Assembly (NCBI GenBank): GCA_039602395.1 | Contig: JBCNJP010000017.1 | Location: 86,813,160-86,877,159, forward strand | Direction: 5' to 3' | DNA: 64,000 bases | DNA from: Deinandra increscens subsp. villosa | Lineage: Eukaryota > Streptophyta > Magnoliopsida > Asterales > Asteraceae | Shown here: piece after piece, positions 1-10,997 of the stretch | Numbering within the stretch: position 1 is the stretch's first letter | Layout: every line of letters starts with the position of its first letter | Position numbers and translations under genes: made by a program | Notes under the pieces: generated by a model | Told to the model about the DNA's origin: nothing | The model's input: only the letters and a program-made list of their open reading frames with translations | The model's database searches: none

Positions 1-1422
1 ATGCCAAAGAGCACAAGAAAAGAGACCCTCAAGTGTCCAGATCCCTCAACCTTTGTCACTGATGAGAGCATTATTAAAAATGTTTCAAAAGTTCAGTTGA
101 CTTTGTATATTATACCCAAAAATCTATGTGATCTATTCTTTCTCTTCTCAACCAAGTCTCGAGCTCAGTTTCAAACTTCTGGTTCAGGTTGTGAAAATAT
201 GTGGTAGGGAATTTATATGCTTGATAGTGTGTAATAACATGTACCTAGGATTTGTTGAAACCCTCTTGCTGTCATAATTAATACACCTTAAAAGATAATA
301 AAGTAACAAACAGCCTGATAAAGAAAAGGGTTAGAGTTTAAAGTGGGTCAGTATATTGGCAATCACCTGGACGTGTTCGAGTAACAGAAGCTGAAAAGGG
401 TTCCTTAGTCAGATTCATACGGTTTGATCCCATAGAAACCTTCTCGTATAGTAATTTGGTATGCGTGTTTTTATTTTTATTGTCTCTTTTGTGTTATCTT
501 AAGTTTTTATTGTTTTTTTTCAACCATGGCCAGGTTAATTTAAATGTTATAATAAGTTTTTATGGGTTTTATGCAAGAAAGTATGCCCCTCATCTGAATC
601 TCAGGGGGAAATAATGTGAAGAGTCCTCGGGTTCAGGGGAAGTATTTATGGGAAACCCGTAACCTATGTTAGGGTTTTTGGTTAAATAATGCTAACCCGA
701 TAACCAGTCATCATTGTCTGGTTAGTGTCTGTTCCATGTTGTGCTTGACAAGTTAAGTCAGAAAAAGACAACTCATGGACAAGAAAGTCAAGGACTCAGT
801 TGACCAAAGCACTAATGTTGTTACTGATCAAGTTGAAGAACCAGCCGGAAAAGGACTTACCCTATGCTCAGGGGAAGTTTGTTGGTTTTTCAAGTGAAGC
901 TTCTGAAGACTCAAAAGATACCATTCACAAGTTTAGGGGAAGCTAAATGAAGAAAAGATGCGAAGCATTCAGAACAAGAAATTTCTTCAAATCAAGAAAA
1001 ATCGAGGATGCCAAGATAGAGGTTTTCAAAATTTAACCTCTGAAGTTAATGGCAAGTCAAGACAGTTACTGATGATTCAGCAAGGAATCTACATTTTTCA
1101 AGAAGACGCAAGTATTTGAGAATCCTCCACTCATTACGTGTTTATCATTTGAAGTTCAAGCTGATATGCTGATAAAGAGAGAGAGAGCCATTAAGCATCC
1201 CACATGCTACCCAATGAAGATTGTTCAAGATAAAGAATCTTCATCAACCTATGCTCAAGCCAAGGAGAAGACTGCAAGTCTGAAGATTGAAAGTAGAAGA
1301 CAATTAATATCACAAGCCAAGGGGAAGATTGTAAGGGAATAATTTGTGGCTTGTGTATTAAATCATCACATGACATACTATTTTAAATCATCACAATTAA
1401 TATCACAAACCAAGGGGAAGAT
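1..1422 (+). mobile_element. Ty1/copia 3' internal region, mostly noncoding
   Basis: This stretch lies directly upstream of a copia-like LTR and ends in a purine-rich tract (CAAGGGGAAGAT) just before the LTR begins, which is where a plus-strand primer sits. It holds repeated purine-rich phrases such as CAGGGGAAG, common in the untranslated 3' part of plant copia elements. No RNase H or other pol motif is readable, so only the distal noncoding part of an element is present. Its 5' part lies outside the window. The 68-codon open frame at the very start has no recognisable motif. Confidence 0.55.
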
Positions 1423-1436
1423 TGTAAGGGAATAAT
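1301..1436 (+). repeat. Duplicated polypurine tract and LTR start
   Basis: A segment of about 42 bp beginning CAATTAATATCACAA and running through the purine tract into TGTAAGGGAATAA occurs at 1301-1342 and again at 1394-1436, with one mismatch. The second copy opens the real LTR. The first copy holds only the tract plus the first few LTR bases, so the 3' junction of the element has been duplicated locally. Confidence 0.8.
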
Positions 1437-1902
1437 AGGTGTCAAATAGTTGGGTTTTCATTATATTGGGTCATTGGGCCAATTTAGACATGTTTGGGCT
1501 CATTTAGAAAGAGTTTAGATGGAGTATAGTAGGCCCACATGGTCAAATCCGGAAATTAGGGTGTATTTAGGGCAAGGAGGATGACTTGTTTATCAAGTTG
1601 ATCCTCTCCTATATATAGAACCCCTTTATGTCTAGAGAGGGGTTGGTTCTGTGGTTGTTGCTTTAGGAGTTTTTGGGTGATCAAAGTATTTTTACGAAAT
1701 TCTCCAAAGAGAATTTCGACTTGTGTAAGGTGTTGGCAATCAGATTCATTCAATCATTCTAAATTGGTTTGTGTTTCTTTAGTGCTTTTCTATTCATTAT
1801 TCTTGATTATTTCGAATTGTTCTTGAATCATCTCTAATCACCGGATTCTGCACGGTGATTAGTAGACTTGATATCGCGTGAGGGGTTAAATCGATCCTTA
1901 CA
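1423..1902 (+). repeat. Copia-type LTR (480 bp)
   Basis: The segment begins TGTAAGG and ends CCTTACA, a perfect 7-bp inverted terminal pair with the canonical TG...CA ends. A purine-rich tract lies directly upstream and an initiator-Met tRNA primer site starts 3 bp downstream. A TATA-like TATATATAG is near 1610. The LTR therefore has internal sequence of an element on both sides, so it is neither a simple 5' nor a simple 3' LTR. A tandem element reduced by recombination would give this arrangement. No target duplication can be assigned. Confidence 0.8.
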
Positions 1903-1904
1903 AT

Positions 1905-1916
1905 TGGTATCAGAGC
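1905..1916 (+). other. Primer binding site, initiator Met tRNA
   Basis: TGGTATCAGAGC is complementary to the 3' end of plant initiator methionine tRNA and is the standard primer site for copia and many gypsy elements. It follows the LTR end with a 2-bp gap, and marks the plus-strand orientation of this element. Confidence 0.9.
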
Positions 1917-2123
1917 CAAGAAACGTAAGTTTTGAGGCTCTCGCGATATCAGATTCAAGTTTTAGGTGACTAACGATTTGAGTTTCTTGGTGATTTTCAG
2001 CTTTTAGCATGAAACGGAAGTGTTTTTGCAGGCTTTGCACAGGATAGAAGCGGGCTGCTAGGTTTTCACAAGTTTTTAGACACGTTTTTATGCTTATCGA
2101 TCGACTTCTTGATCGATAAGCCC
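1917..2123 (+). mobile_element. Copia 5' leader remnant
   Basis: This is untranslated leader following the primer site. No gag start is visible before the sequence runs into the tandem repeat at 2124 and then the junction with the next element near 2278. The body of this copia copy is therefore missing. Confidence 0.5.
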
Positions 2124-2277
2124 CGTTTCAATCGGAAAGTCCCTTCGTGATTTTTCGATCAGCTCCGTTTCGATCGGAAAGTCCCTTCGTGACTTTTCGA
2201 TCAGCTTCACTTTTCGATCGGAAAGTCCCTTCTGTGACTTTTCGATCAGCACCCACTTTTCGATCGGAAAGTCCCTT
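2124..2277 (+). repeat. Minisatellite, about 3.5 units of 41-46 bp
   Basis: The unit core TTTCGATCGGAAAGTCCCTT followed by a (C/T)GTGA(C/T)TTTTCGATCAGC-like tail recurs three and a half times. Unit length drifts by a few bases through short indels. Both strands are open, which accounts for the short repetitive open frames here. The array sits in a copia leader and stops abruptly at the junction with the Athila-like LTR. Confidence 0.85.
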
Positions 2278-4167
2278 ATCGGGAATAAATCTAACTACTA
2301 ACATCAAAACAGTAAACGAAACAACAAAACAAGTCGATTTTGTTATCAAATTTACTCACTTATCGGGAATAAACCTAACTACTAACATCAAAACAAGTCG
2401 ATTTTGTTTTCTTTTTAGTATTTCAGGTTTTTCTAAGGCCAAAATACCAAAATGAGCATAATCTTGCAGAAAAGTGAAGAAAATGCTAACTTTGGAAAGA
2501 ACCAGCCTTAGCACGGCCCATGCCCAGCCCGGCACGCCCCGTGCTCGACCCGAATGCTCAGAATCTTCGCCTGATTCGGCACAACCCCGTGCTTCTGATG
2601 ACACACCATAGCCTCCTGACACGACACGACCTGTGCCCAACTCAACGCGGCATGTGCCTCTAATGAAAAAGGATTTGGAGATTAAGCTTCTGACACGGCA
2701 CGGCCCGTGCCCAATTCAGCACAACCCGTGCCCAATTAAACACAGCCCGTGCCTCTGACGAAGGAAGATTTACGGATCAAAGTCACTGACAGAACATGAC
2801 CTGTGCCAAGCAGGGCACGGCCCGTGCTTGTCCATACGTTTTGCATATAAAAGATAACCTCCACCACTTTTCAATTCGCTCAATTATTTCATCTCCTCTC
2901 CCACTTTTAGATTAATTGAGCCACTTGGTGTTTTCGAGTCTTTAAGTATGTCAGAGTCTGTAAGAACTATAACTAGCATTAGTAAATGAAAGAATTTTTT
3001 CTCTTAAATTCTTCGTTTACTACCTGGCACATCTTTAAGCTAATCAACAATGATTAGTTCAACTCTTACACTTGATTGGAGGTAACAAAATTTTAATGAG
3101 TTTTCGAGTTGTCTTTATAACGATGTTTTAAGGTGTGTCTAATGACTTTATGAAAACCCTTTTTATTGAAAGTTTATTATTGATTTTCTGAACCAAACGT
3201 GCTCTTCGTATCACAGACCGTTTGGGGAGTCGAAATCCCAAAGGCCGGACTTGTGACACCCGGTCGGGGGACGATGCATGATCCGAAAGGTGACTCGCGT
3301 CCCATGCTACATGATATGACCGAGGTCCTTATGTCTATGTAAGCAAACTTCACTGACCACACAGGTGCGGGTTGAAAGTATTTGGTTGGGAATGAGGGTT
3401 GGTAATATTTTAGCACTTCACGAAAGCCGAGATGGTACGTGTTTGTGAACTTGGCTCTGGTTACGTCGGACATACACATGAGGAGAGCTAAGTACGAATG
3501 AAACGGACCAGAGTCCCTTAAAAAGGTCATTTTCATAATAAAATAATCCGGCACGCAGGGTTGTTCCCCTGCTGGTTCATGAAGGCGTGTCAAGTACGGT
3601 AAGTTGCTGGTTTGAGGGGACCCGTAAGTAAGTGGCATTATACCACTTTGTTTGTTTATCAGTGGCACCTTCCCACGGCGTTCGTACTCCTCGTAGGCGG
3701 TTGATCATGGAGATGGTGAATCAGCCTAAGATTCCGAAAGGTGGCTGGTCTTCTACTAATAAACAATCTTAAAGCAAAGTCATAAAGCAACAACTCGATT
3801 TAAAGTTAATGGTATGTTTCCCCAATCAATATTGACAATGACTACTTAAATCTCAAAACTCATTTTATTTATCTATATATATATATATACATATATATTA
3901 CTAACTTATTTTCTAAAAACCAAAAGATAGAGACTGGTTAAACGTTAACAAAGGTTGAGTATTGGGAGCTCTCATTTTCTATTGTGTCATGATCGACCCC
4001 GATTCAACTCACCACTACTATACTGCCCACGATGGGTGCAATGCCCGTGTAACATGGTGAAATGGTAGTTGTCAAATAAATCAAGAATTATAATTTTAAA
4101 AGCTTCGAGTTACTAAAAAGGTTAAATAAAACTGTCACAATATTTTAGTACACCTCAGCACACGTCA
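2278..4167 (+). repeat. 5' LTR of the Athila-like element, 5' end damaged
   Basis: It matches 11924-13793 along its length and ends at CACACGTCA, 7 bp before the primer site. The canonical start TGATAAAAAC of the other LTR is missing. In its place an 84-bp stretch beginning ATCGGGAATAAA is tandemly duplicated (2278 and 2362). The LTR holds many near-palindromic CACGGCCCGTGC-like motifs (about 2510-2850) and a short AT microsatellite near 3872-3899. A 163-codon antisense open frame at 3177-3668 is not conserved in the partner LTR and is not called as a gene. Confidence 0.8.
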
Positions 4168-4174
4168 AGCTTTT

Positions 4175-4193
4175 TGGTGCCGTTGCCGGGGAC
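4175..4193 (+). other. Primer binding site, Asp tRNA type
   Basis: TGGTGCCGTTGCCGGGGAC matches the complement of the 3' end of plant aspartate tRNA with one mismatch (T for C at the fourth base). This primer type is characteristic of Athila and Tat elements. It lies 7 bp after the LTR end. Confidence 0.85.
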
Positions 4194-5544
4194 ATAAACG
4201 AGGATTCCAAGAAAAATCCACGTTAACGGCTTAACCAAAATTTTCCTTTAATTTCTATCTAAATATATATATAGTAGTATATATTATATAAAAAAAATCA
4301 ACCTTTCATTTTTGTCTCCTACCTACACTGCACTCGCTGAAGAATTTGTCTGGCCAACAAACACTCCTCTCAGGTACAGGAAGGATCCACGGGAAGGAAC
4401 ATGCAACCAAGAAGGAAAGAAGAAATCATCAAAGGCCAAGGAAGTTATTGCAGTAAAATTTTATGAAAATAACAACCCTCGGCCCAGGTAAGTGTTTTGA
4501 TTTATTTCAACTTGTCTAAAGAAATCTGAAAAATCTTTTAAAACAAAACTATCAGAATTTCTTGTCTGATAGAATCAAATAAGATTTTGATCAAACTAAG
4601 TTTTTGAAATTTACCAAAACATCAATAAACCAGGTCTAACTTCTGACCTATAAATAAACCGAGCTGTTTTTAGAATAAATAAACTTTCGAAGAAAACATT
4701 GAGGTTTTTAGTTTCTTATATGATGACCACATCACTAGAGGGACCGACCACCCCGACACGTTCTCAATATGACATCAATTTAAAAAAAATACGGTTGAGT
4801 AACTGACCAACACGGGCCATGCCTCACCAAGCACGCCCCGTACTTAGCAGGACCACAGCCGGACAAAAGGGAGAAACACCCTTTTGTGATGTCATTTGAC
4901 ACGGGTCGTGTTCGAATATTCTCTTTGGCCGGATTCTATCTCCACGTCACGAATTTCTTCCCCCCACATCCATCACTATCATGTAAGTCACTAAACCACT
5001 TTATTTTTCTTCAAAATTTCTAGTTAGGTCAAAGTTTTAGTCAAATTAGGGCTTTTCTTCAAATCCGAGATTATAGACCGAATTGACTAAACTTTGTTGT
5101 AGGATTGTGTCTAATAAGTTTCTAGCTATCATCCTTGTTGATTATCCATGTCAAAACACACGAATTAGAGTAGTTTTTGAAAAATTTTCCCGAAAACTCT
5201 AGTTTAGAAAAACTTACATTTATAATAGATGATTTGAGTTTTGGAAGAATTGTCGATAGGGTAGTTAAAATCGGAAGTTTGCGATCTTGATCACGTAAAA
5301 AGTTTTCAATTTCGCCAAAATCATGATTTTTTGGGTTAAACACCGAAGAACAGATGAACAACACGCCCTGTGCTTAGACTAACATGGGTCGTGCTGTTCT
5401 TGATTTATGATTTTCTGGGAAAAAATAGGTGAAACGGTGCGTGTTGTGGTAGGCACGTCCCGTGCTGTTCATCATTCTTGAATATCAACCAGACTCGAAT
5501 AACACGCCCCGTGTTGAACCCAACACCGCCCATGTTATTCATCG
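4194..5544 (+). mobile_element. Athila-like leader and degenerate 5' coding remnant
   Basis: No complete reading frame exists here. From about 4316 to 4494 a frame reads SPTYTALAEEFVWPTN and onward into basic residues, which may be the decayed start of ORF1. From 4800 the CACGGCCCGTGC-like motif seen in the LTRs recurs many times (for example near 4800-4850, 5370 and 5450-5610). The rest is AT-rich leader. Confidence 0.4.
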
Positions 5545-6842
5545 ATGTTAAGAAAACCAAACCAACCCAGACGACACGGCTCGTGCCCCACTAAGCACGA
5601 CCCATGTTGGACCCCTGTTTTTCAAAAACTTCACTTTTTCTTGTTTCATTTGCACAAATATCGTCATGTTTTCCATTTTAGGGCAGACTGGACCATTTTT
5701 GATTCCCGTAATGAGAGATTGAGCTACAAAAGGCTTCAGAGACTCGTGACACGAAACGACAGCATAGCTTGGGTACCGCACCTCGAGACCCTGGAACAAC
5801 TGAATCAGCACAACAGATACTTGGAGTATGTTTCGGCATCGATACAGAGGCTCTTTGATCTGTTTTTACCTGAAGGAGTCCGAGACTGCACGATCGAGTT
5901 TCTTGCTTCGTTCTAGTTCGACCCTACCATCACGGACATGAACACGTTGCGAGCTGTGAGGTTCCGGTTAGGAAGGACATGGTACGAGCATTCTCTAGGG
6001 TAGTTTATGGTCGACATTGGGGGTATATCATGATCATGAGTTGTCGGCTTTGGCGGACTCTCTGTGGTGTTTACCAAATGAGGAGCACCGTTCTGATCCT
6101 TAACACGGGATACCCCCTATTGCTTTCTGGAAGATGATCGGGACGGGGGCTTACAGGTACAACCCGAGCAGCACAAAGAGCTCCAGGTTGAGGTAGCCGT
6201 TGCACCGTTATATTCATCGTTGCCTTGCCAGGTCTGTGTTCACTCGAGGCCAGTCAGTTGGAGTAGTCAACCTGAAGGATCTCTTGGCATTCTACTGTTC
6301 CAGCATGGGGTGGGATATGAACTTGCCCCATGCCTTATGAAGCCACATCCTTCACGTTGCCAACGCGAGTGACGGCAGCCCTGCTCTTTGGAGGCCTGAT
6401 TCATAACATCTACCAGGCCTACGGCGTCGACATCCCTGATGAGCTCCCCAGATCCCTTGCCACTATTTCTATGGATATGGAGTACACCCACCAAATTGTC
6501 ACGACCACCCCTCACCCTCCTCTCAGGATGGCAGATGGATTACAGCGGATGTGGGATCCTTTACCAGGCGAGCCGGTGGAGGTAAAGCAGCAGCACTAGC
6601 CTGACCCGCAGGGAGCTGGGTTCCCGACGATGTTGGACATTTACCATTCTCTGCAGCTCACCCATACTACCATCCAGGCTATTGATGTTCGGAGGCAGAC
6701 GATGCAGACGGAGATATGGGGATTGCATGACGAGGTCACCGACCTCCAGGACAGGTTCGCGTCATGGCGAGATCAGCATGGTGCAGGGACGTCAGAGCAT
6801 GGTGGAGGCTACGGTGATGGTTCGACTTCTGACTCAGGGTGA
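5545..6842 (+). pseudogene. Athila ORF1/gag-like remnant
   Basis: Pieces of one protein-like sequence are spread over several frames. At 5545-5916 a frame ends in a segment with RNDSIAWVPHLETLEQL. Near 5960 RFRLGRTWYEHSLG is readable after a stop. At 6330-6599 the segment ALLFGGLIHNIYQAYGVDIP resembles the conserved core of the plant ATHILA ORF-1 family. At 6630-6842 a heptad-like helix rich in D, Q, E and R ends in a Gly/Ser tail. Such proteins occupy the gag position of Athila elements. Multiple frameshifts and stops show it is dead. No zinc knuckle is present. The assignment is from remembered family resemblance and moderate in strength. Confidence 0.5.
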
Positions 6843-7977
6843 TAGGTATTGCCCTCCTTTTTACTTGGTTTGCACGAGGATGTTTTCGTGCTTATGATAC
6901 ATTTGACATGAATTTCATAACACTTTATTTTGTTTGATGTTTGATACATTTTACTTTGGATGATGACACATTAGTTTGTTTTTATTATGTTGTGTTATGG
7001 TTTGAGTAATCAAGAAGCAGGTGGATGGTAGCCCTATAGCTAACTGGACCGGGAGGTCAAAAATGTATGGCGTGGTAATCATTCCACGGGTAAAATGTCC
7101 CAATTTTAGGGGAAACTCTGCCAAATTTTTTTCTGACCCTTTACTTTTCTTTTACATTATCCTTAATCTAAATGCATATGACACCTTAAGGATGATGTGC
7201 AATTTGAGTGTGGGGACGGAAACAATTTTGGTAAATTCGGGACAAAAATCAAACCATTGCTTCGTCTAATTCAAGCCTTACACAAAACTTCTTGGGAAAC
7301 TGGCTTCTGTACTGCCCAAAATTTTTTAGAAATTTGTTAAAAAGTTTTTCCTCCCATCATTTATCAAATTAAAATTCCATTAATTTTATGAAAACCTCAA
7401 AAAGTTGAAGTGAACTTTTACTGACAAGATGAAACCAAATTTATTTAATTATGAAATTACCCTTTCCTTTTTTCCTTTTCAGTAAGAATTTGAGCCCTTT
7501 ATAGCCTGATCAACTATAAATCATGCTCTTCTTTTTTTTTAGGGAAACCAGGTAAATATGATAGAGGTAGAACTTGACATGGTAATACGTCCCGAGACGG
7601 ACAAAATCAGAAGCCACATTTTTAAAGAATTGAGGCAGGCAACTAGGATTTCTCTTCTTCTCACCCCATTCTCTACCCAAAAATACCCCTTAGTAAGCCC
7701 CTTTGAGCCTAAACCCTTTCGTTTCTTAACCCCAAATTTATTTGTAGAATAAACCCCCTCTGCAAATCACCTAAAAACCCCTAAACCTTTTTATTTTTAC
7801 ACCCCTTTATTTTAGTAAATAAACGGCTCTTTAAAAAGGTTTTTTAAAATAAAAACTTTCACTATTTTCTTACCATTAATAACATGGCATAAAGTTGATG
7901 ACCCTAGACTTTATACCCGTTGTCTATGAAAAAAAATGGTCAAATAAATGGGAAAACCCCTTAGAAGCTATAACAAT
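6843..7977 (+). mobile_element. Athila-like internal noncoding sequence
   Basis: AT-rich sequence between the ORF1 remnant and the CACTA insertion. I see no pol motif on either strand. The short open frame at 7558-7752 has no recognisable domain. Confidence 0.4.
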
Positions 7978-7997
7978 CACTACTACAAAAACTGCCT

Positions 7998-8180
7998 TCC
8001 TTGACACGCGATAATTATTGACGTGCAAAAACTGAAGTGTCAAAATAAAATGTCAATTATAGGTAATTCCTAAGAATTCATGACGCGCATTTTTGCGTGT
8101 CAAGATTTTCTATCATATTTCAAAAAAAAAAAACACGGAGAACATATAAAAGCCGCGCGTCAAGAATCAAGTGTCGTTTT
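7998..8180 (+). repeat. CACTA left subterminal repeats
   Basis: Several copies of a TTGACACGC, TGACGCGC or GCGTGTCAAG-like motif occur in both orientations within the first 200 bp. In CACTA elements such subterminal repeats are the binding sites of the element's DNA-binding protein and define the transposition ends. Confidence 0.75.
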
Positions 8181-8200
8181 TTAATTTTTTGGCTCCAAAT

Positions 8201-8214
8201 CCCCCCCCCCCCCC
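8201..8214 (+). repeat. Poly-C tract (14 C)
   Basis: A run of 14 cytosines inside the CACTA element, just after the left subterminal repeats. Its length may be unreliable in the assembly. Confidence 0.9.
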
Positions 8215-8387
8215 AATATTTTGCCCTAAATTTTCCCCAAATACACTCCCGCTCATACTCCCACATCCACTCCCGTCGGATGTTCTCCGCTCCCACTCCA
8301 GTCTCCTTCTCAAAAATCGATTTCAGTCTGCTATTCGATGTTTTCGAGCCCTAATTTCAAGCCCTAATCTCTATCTCACCTAAGCTC

Positions 8388-10094
8388 CACTTTCTAACCC
8401 TAAGCAACTCGTCCGTAAAGCTGCAGAGCTCCGCCGCATGTCCGATCTTCAATTTGATTCATCCAGTGCCCGAATCGTAAACACTTCACCCTTTTTATTA
8501 CATGATCTCTACAATCGCAGTTGATTTTCTAGCCCTGAGTTTCCCCCAATTTTTTCATTTGTTAATTGTAGGGATAGATTTGCAAAGCCATAATCTGTCT
8601 GGAGATTGCCGATAATATGTACGTTTGGATCTGTTTAATCCGTGTAACTGCAATTGTTAATACGCTGTTATCGTTTCTACGATTGATGATTGATAATTGA
8701 TGTGCACTTGTTTTGAAATCTATAGCATGTAATTCGATTAATGTGATAATCTGTTTCTAATTACTATAGGAAGCAGGTTTTATTTGATCGCCAGACTGCG
8801 ATTAGGTTAAGTGGGATGTCGGAGAAGGCTTACATTCGATCTTTCAATGTGAGCTAGTGCTGACTTCACGAGACCTGTGTTTAAAGCCACAGGTTTTTAC
8901 TTGTGTGCCAAAAAGCATAAGGTATGCAAAACCTCTTTTAATTGCTTAACTGTTTTAGCTTGTTTTCTTTGACACTAATTTGTTTCCTTCCATGTTTCCA
9001 TAGCTTAAGGTTGACAAGAATAAGTTGATTGAACTTTCTGGCACGTCTGAAGATGAATTTTTAAGTGTAAGAAGCTATTTAATTGTCCCCAAATGCCGCC
9101 AAGACATTAGTTTTCATAAATTTGTTCTCTTTATAATATGATGATGTATGAATCAATGCACGTATCTACTTCCATGAAGGACCTTTGTCATGATCGTTTT
9201 GGGGTGTCTACAGAAAAGAAAGATCCGAAGTCTGTGAAAGTGAACAGAGGTAACTTAAATAGTAAAATCCCAATAATCTTTTCTCTTGAAACCATATTCT
9301 TGCTGTGCACAAGTTATTACTTTTATAGGAGTGCAAAAAACATGAAATGTGTATACATTTATTATCTTATCTTATCTTGCAGATTTGTTGGATGTCTTAC
9401 CTGAGAAACGACAAGCTGAGGATGGTGGTTATTCATCTGATGAAGGCAAAGATGTATAACTTTTGTTTACATTAGTTCTTATTTCTGCATCTTGTGTGTT
9501 GCATGTCACAGTCATGCATATATAATTCTGTTTACATCTAGTAGTATTTAAATAAATATGCTTGATGGATAGTTATTATAGTCTATTTGGACCTGTTCCA
9601 AGTTAGCAAATTTCATAACAGTGACCCATTCTGACCCGTTTTATAATTTGAATAGACTCAAATCGACCTTTTTAGCCGACAAAAGTTACCCAAATCAACC
9701 CATTTCTTGAAGAATGGGTCATTATTGTTAGGTGTAATGGATACTTCCAATATGCAGGCATGCAGTTTTTACTACACCAAAAAGTTACTCTTTACTGGGG
9801 TTAATTTTGCAATCTCTAACTTTTAAATTCTGTTTTGGTGACACAACTGTAACTATATTACACTATAATATCTATTCATGATGGATCATTTGTTTCTTGT
9901 TTCTGGGAAACACATGAAAGCTCTTAGGATCATTTAGAAGTCATGCCAAAATGTTGAAACTAATACATATATACTTTTTTTTGTAACTTGTTGCAGCTTT
10001 CAGCCTATAAGAAACGTAAGCGTGAAGAGAACCACAAGTATGAAGAATGGAAATCTAAGGTAGTAGAATCCAATAAGCAAGGTAAGGATAAAGG
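8388..10094 (+). pseudogene. ORC6: Captured ORC6 gene fragment, multi-exon, broken
   Basis: ORC6 is a subunit of the origin recognition complex that marks replication origins in the nucleus. Eight exon-like blocks follow in order, several flanked by GT and AG. They are: RKAAELRRMSDLQFDSSSAR (about 8408-8476); ICKAIICLEIADN (8570-8616); KQVLFDRQTAIRLSGMSEKA (8770-8848); ADFTRPVFKATGFYLCAKKH (8859-8920); LKVDKNKLIELSGTSEDEF (9004-9065); STSMKDLCHDRFGVSTEKKD (9160-9249); DLLDVLPEKRQAEDGGYSSD (9382-9454); and LSAYKKRKREENHKYEEWKS (9997-10094). The second block contains an in-frame TAG. The exons between blocks three and four, which the full gene has, are missing and the join is direct. Retained introns show capture at the DNA level, not through mRNA. 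It cannot make a normal protein. Confidence 0.85.
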
Positions 10095-10253
10095 TAATTC
10101 CATCCTATTTATTAACAAATGAGTTTATTTGATTGATGCTTGGTCTATAAAAGTTAAAATGTGTAAAACAGAAAAAAAAAACAATAGTTGAAATGGTAAC
10201 GGGTCAAACTGGTTTAAAGGATTTTTAGTTTATATACTTGTGATGATTCATCA

Positions 10254-10376
10254 GGTGAAGAAGGTAGCTGTTGATATTGTTCGTGGATTAACTGGATCAG
10301 AAGATGGATTACAATCGCTTGCTAGTTACTCTAACACTGTGCTTCCGTCCTTGTCTCGACTATTAGGTGAAAATAA
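10254..10376 (+). pseudogene. HGH1: Captured HGH1-like exon fragment
   Basis: A single exon-like block bounded by CAG and GTGC reads VAVDIVRGLTGSEDGLQSLA, then SYSNTVLPSLSRLLGENK. This matches the N-terminal armadillo-like part of the HGH1 homologue, a conserved eukaryotic protein linked to folding of elongation factor 2. Only about 41 residues are present, with no start, no further exons and a stop soon after the exon boundary. It lies about 160 bp downstream of the ORC6 pieces in the same orientation, inside the same transposon, so at least two unlinked host genes were captured. Identification is from remembered family sequence. Confidence 0.7.
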
Positions 10377-10465
10377 GGTGCTAATTTGTTAGCTTTTGGT
10401 TGAACTGTGTTATGATGATACACATAATCACATAGATATCTGTACACTCGCTTTATGCTGCCACA

Positions 10466-10774
10466 GCAAGCCCAACCACAACCCAGCCCCAACCCATTTG
10501 CCTCTTCTACAGGAGCAACATTGCAGTCACCAAATGTACACTCGCTTTATGTTTGCCTCTTCTTTTAGAAGTTAAAATTAATGTTATTTACAGAAGGGCA
10601 TTTTTTCTTCTTGTGGTGATGACAGGATACACATAGCTCCCGACGATAGTACTATCGAAGATTGAAACACAATTTGATGTTTTGAAACAGACGGAGAGGT
10701 CATGTTATCTGTTGACCAAGTTTCCGATCATTGCTAAGCAAGAACATGAGTTGGCTGAGTTGCAAAATGGTTGA
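10466..10774 (+). pseudogene. Further captured exon-like fragments, unidentified
   Basis: After a CAG, a block at about 10469-10536 reads QAQPQPSPNPFASSTGATLQ and is followed by GTAC, like a splice donor. A second block near 10644-10772 reads SKIETQFDVLKQTERSCYLL, then continues through TKFPIIAKQEHELAELQNG to a stop. The second looks like an amphipathic or coiled-coil helix. I do not recognise either. They may come from one gene or from two, and could be a third captured locus. They share the orientation of the ORC6 and HGH1 pieces. Confidence 0.4.
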
Positions 10775-10997
10775 CTACTGTTGTAAGAATGTTGAGGTAG
10801 ATTTATTATTATAGGGACATAAATATTGGTAACATATGGGATTCATTTGTAAACTCATATTAACTTTGTAATTTTTGCTATATATATGAAATGCATTATT
10901 TTGTTATATAGGTATTTTGTTTTGTATTATGAGATTAATTGTTGTTTAATGTGGAAATTAGTGATCCTACAAAAAAATATTTTTTTTATTAAAAATT

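Noticed and set aside
1905..1916. TGGTATCAGAGC words as possible tRNA genes
   Set aside because: They are primer binding sites next to LTR ends. The surrounding sequence does not form a tRNA.
2124..2277. Spaced direct repeats that might suggest a CRISPR array
   Set aside because: Units are tandem without unique spacers, and the DNA is plant nuclear; it is a minisatellite.
3177..3668. A 163-codon antisense open frame inside the Athila-like 5' LTR
   Set aside because: The homologous part of the 3' LTR does not keep the frame, no domain is visible, and LTR DNA of this kind gives chance frames.
5122..5364. An 80-codon minus-strand frame in the Athila-like leader
   Set aside because: No motif, AT-rich composition and no conserved neighbour; treated as chance.
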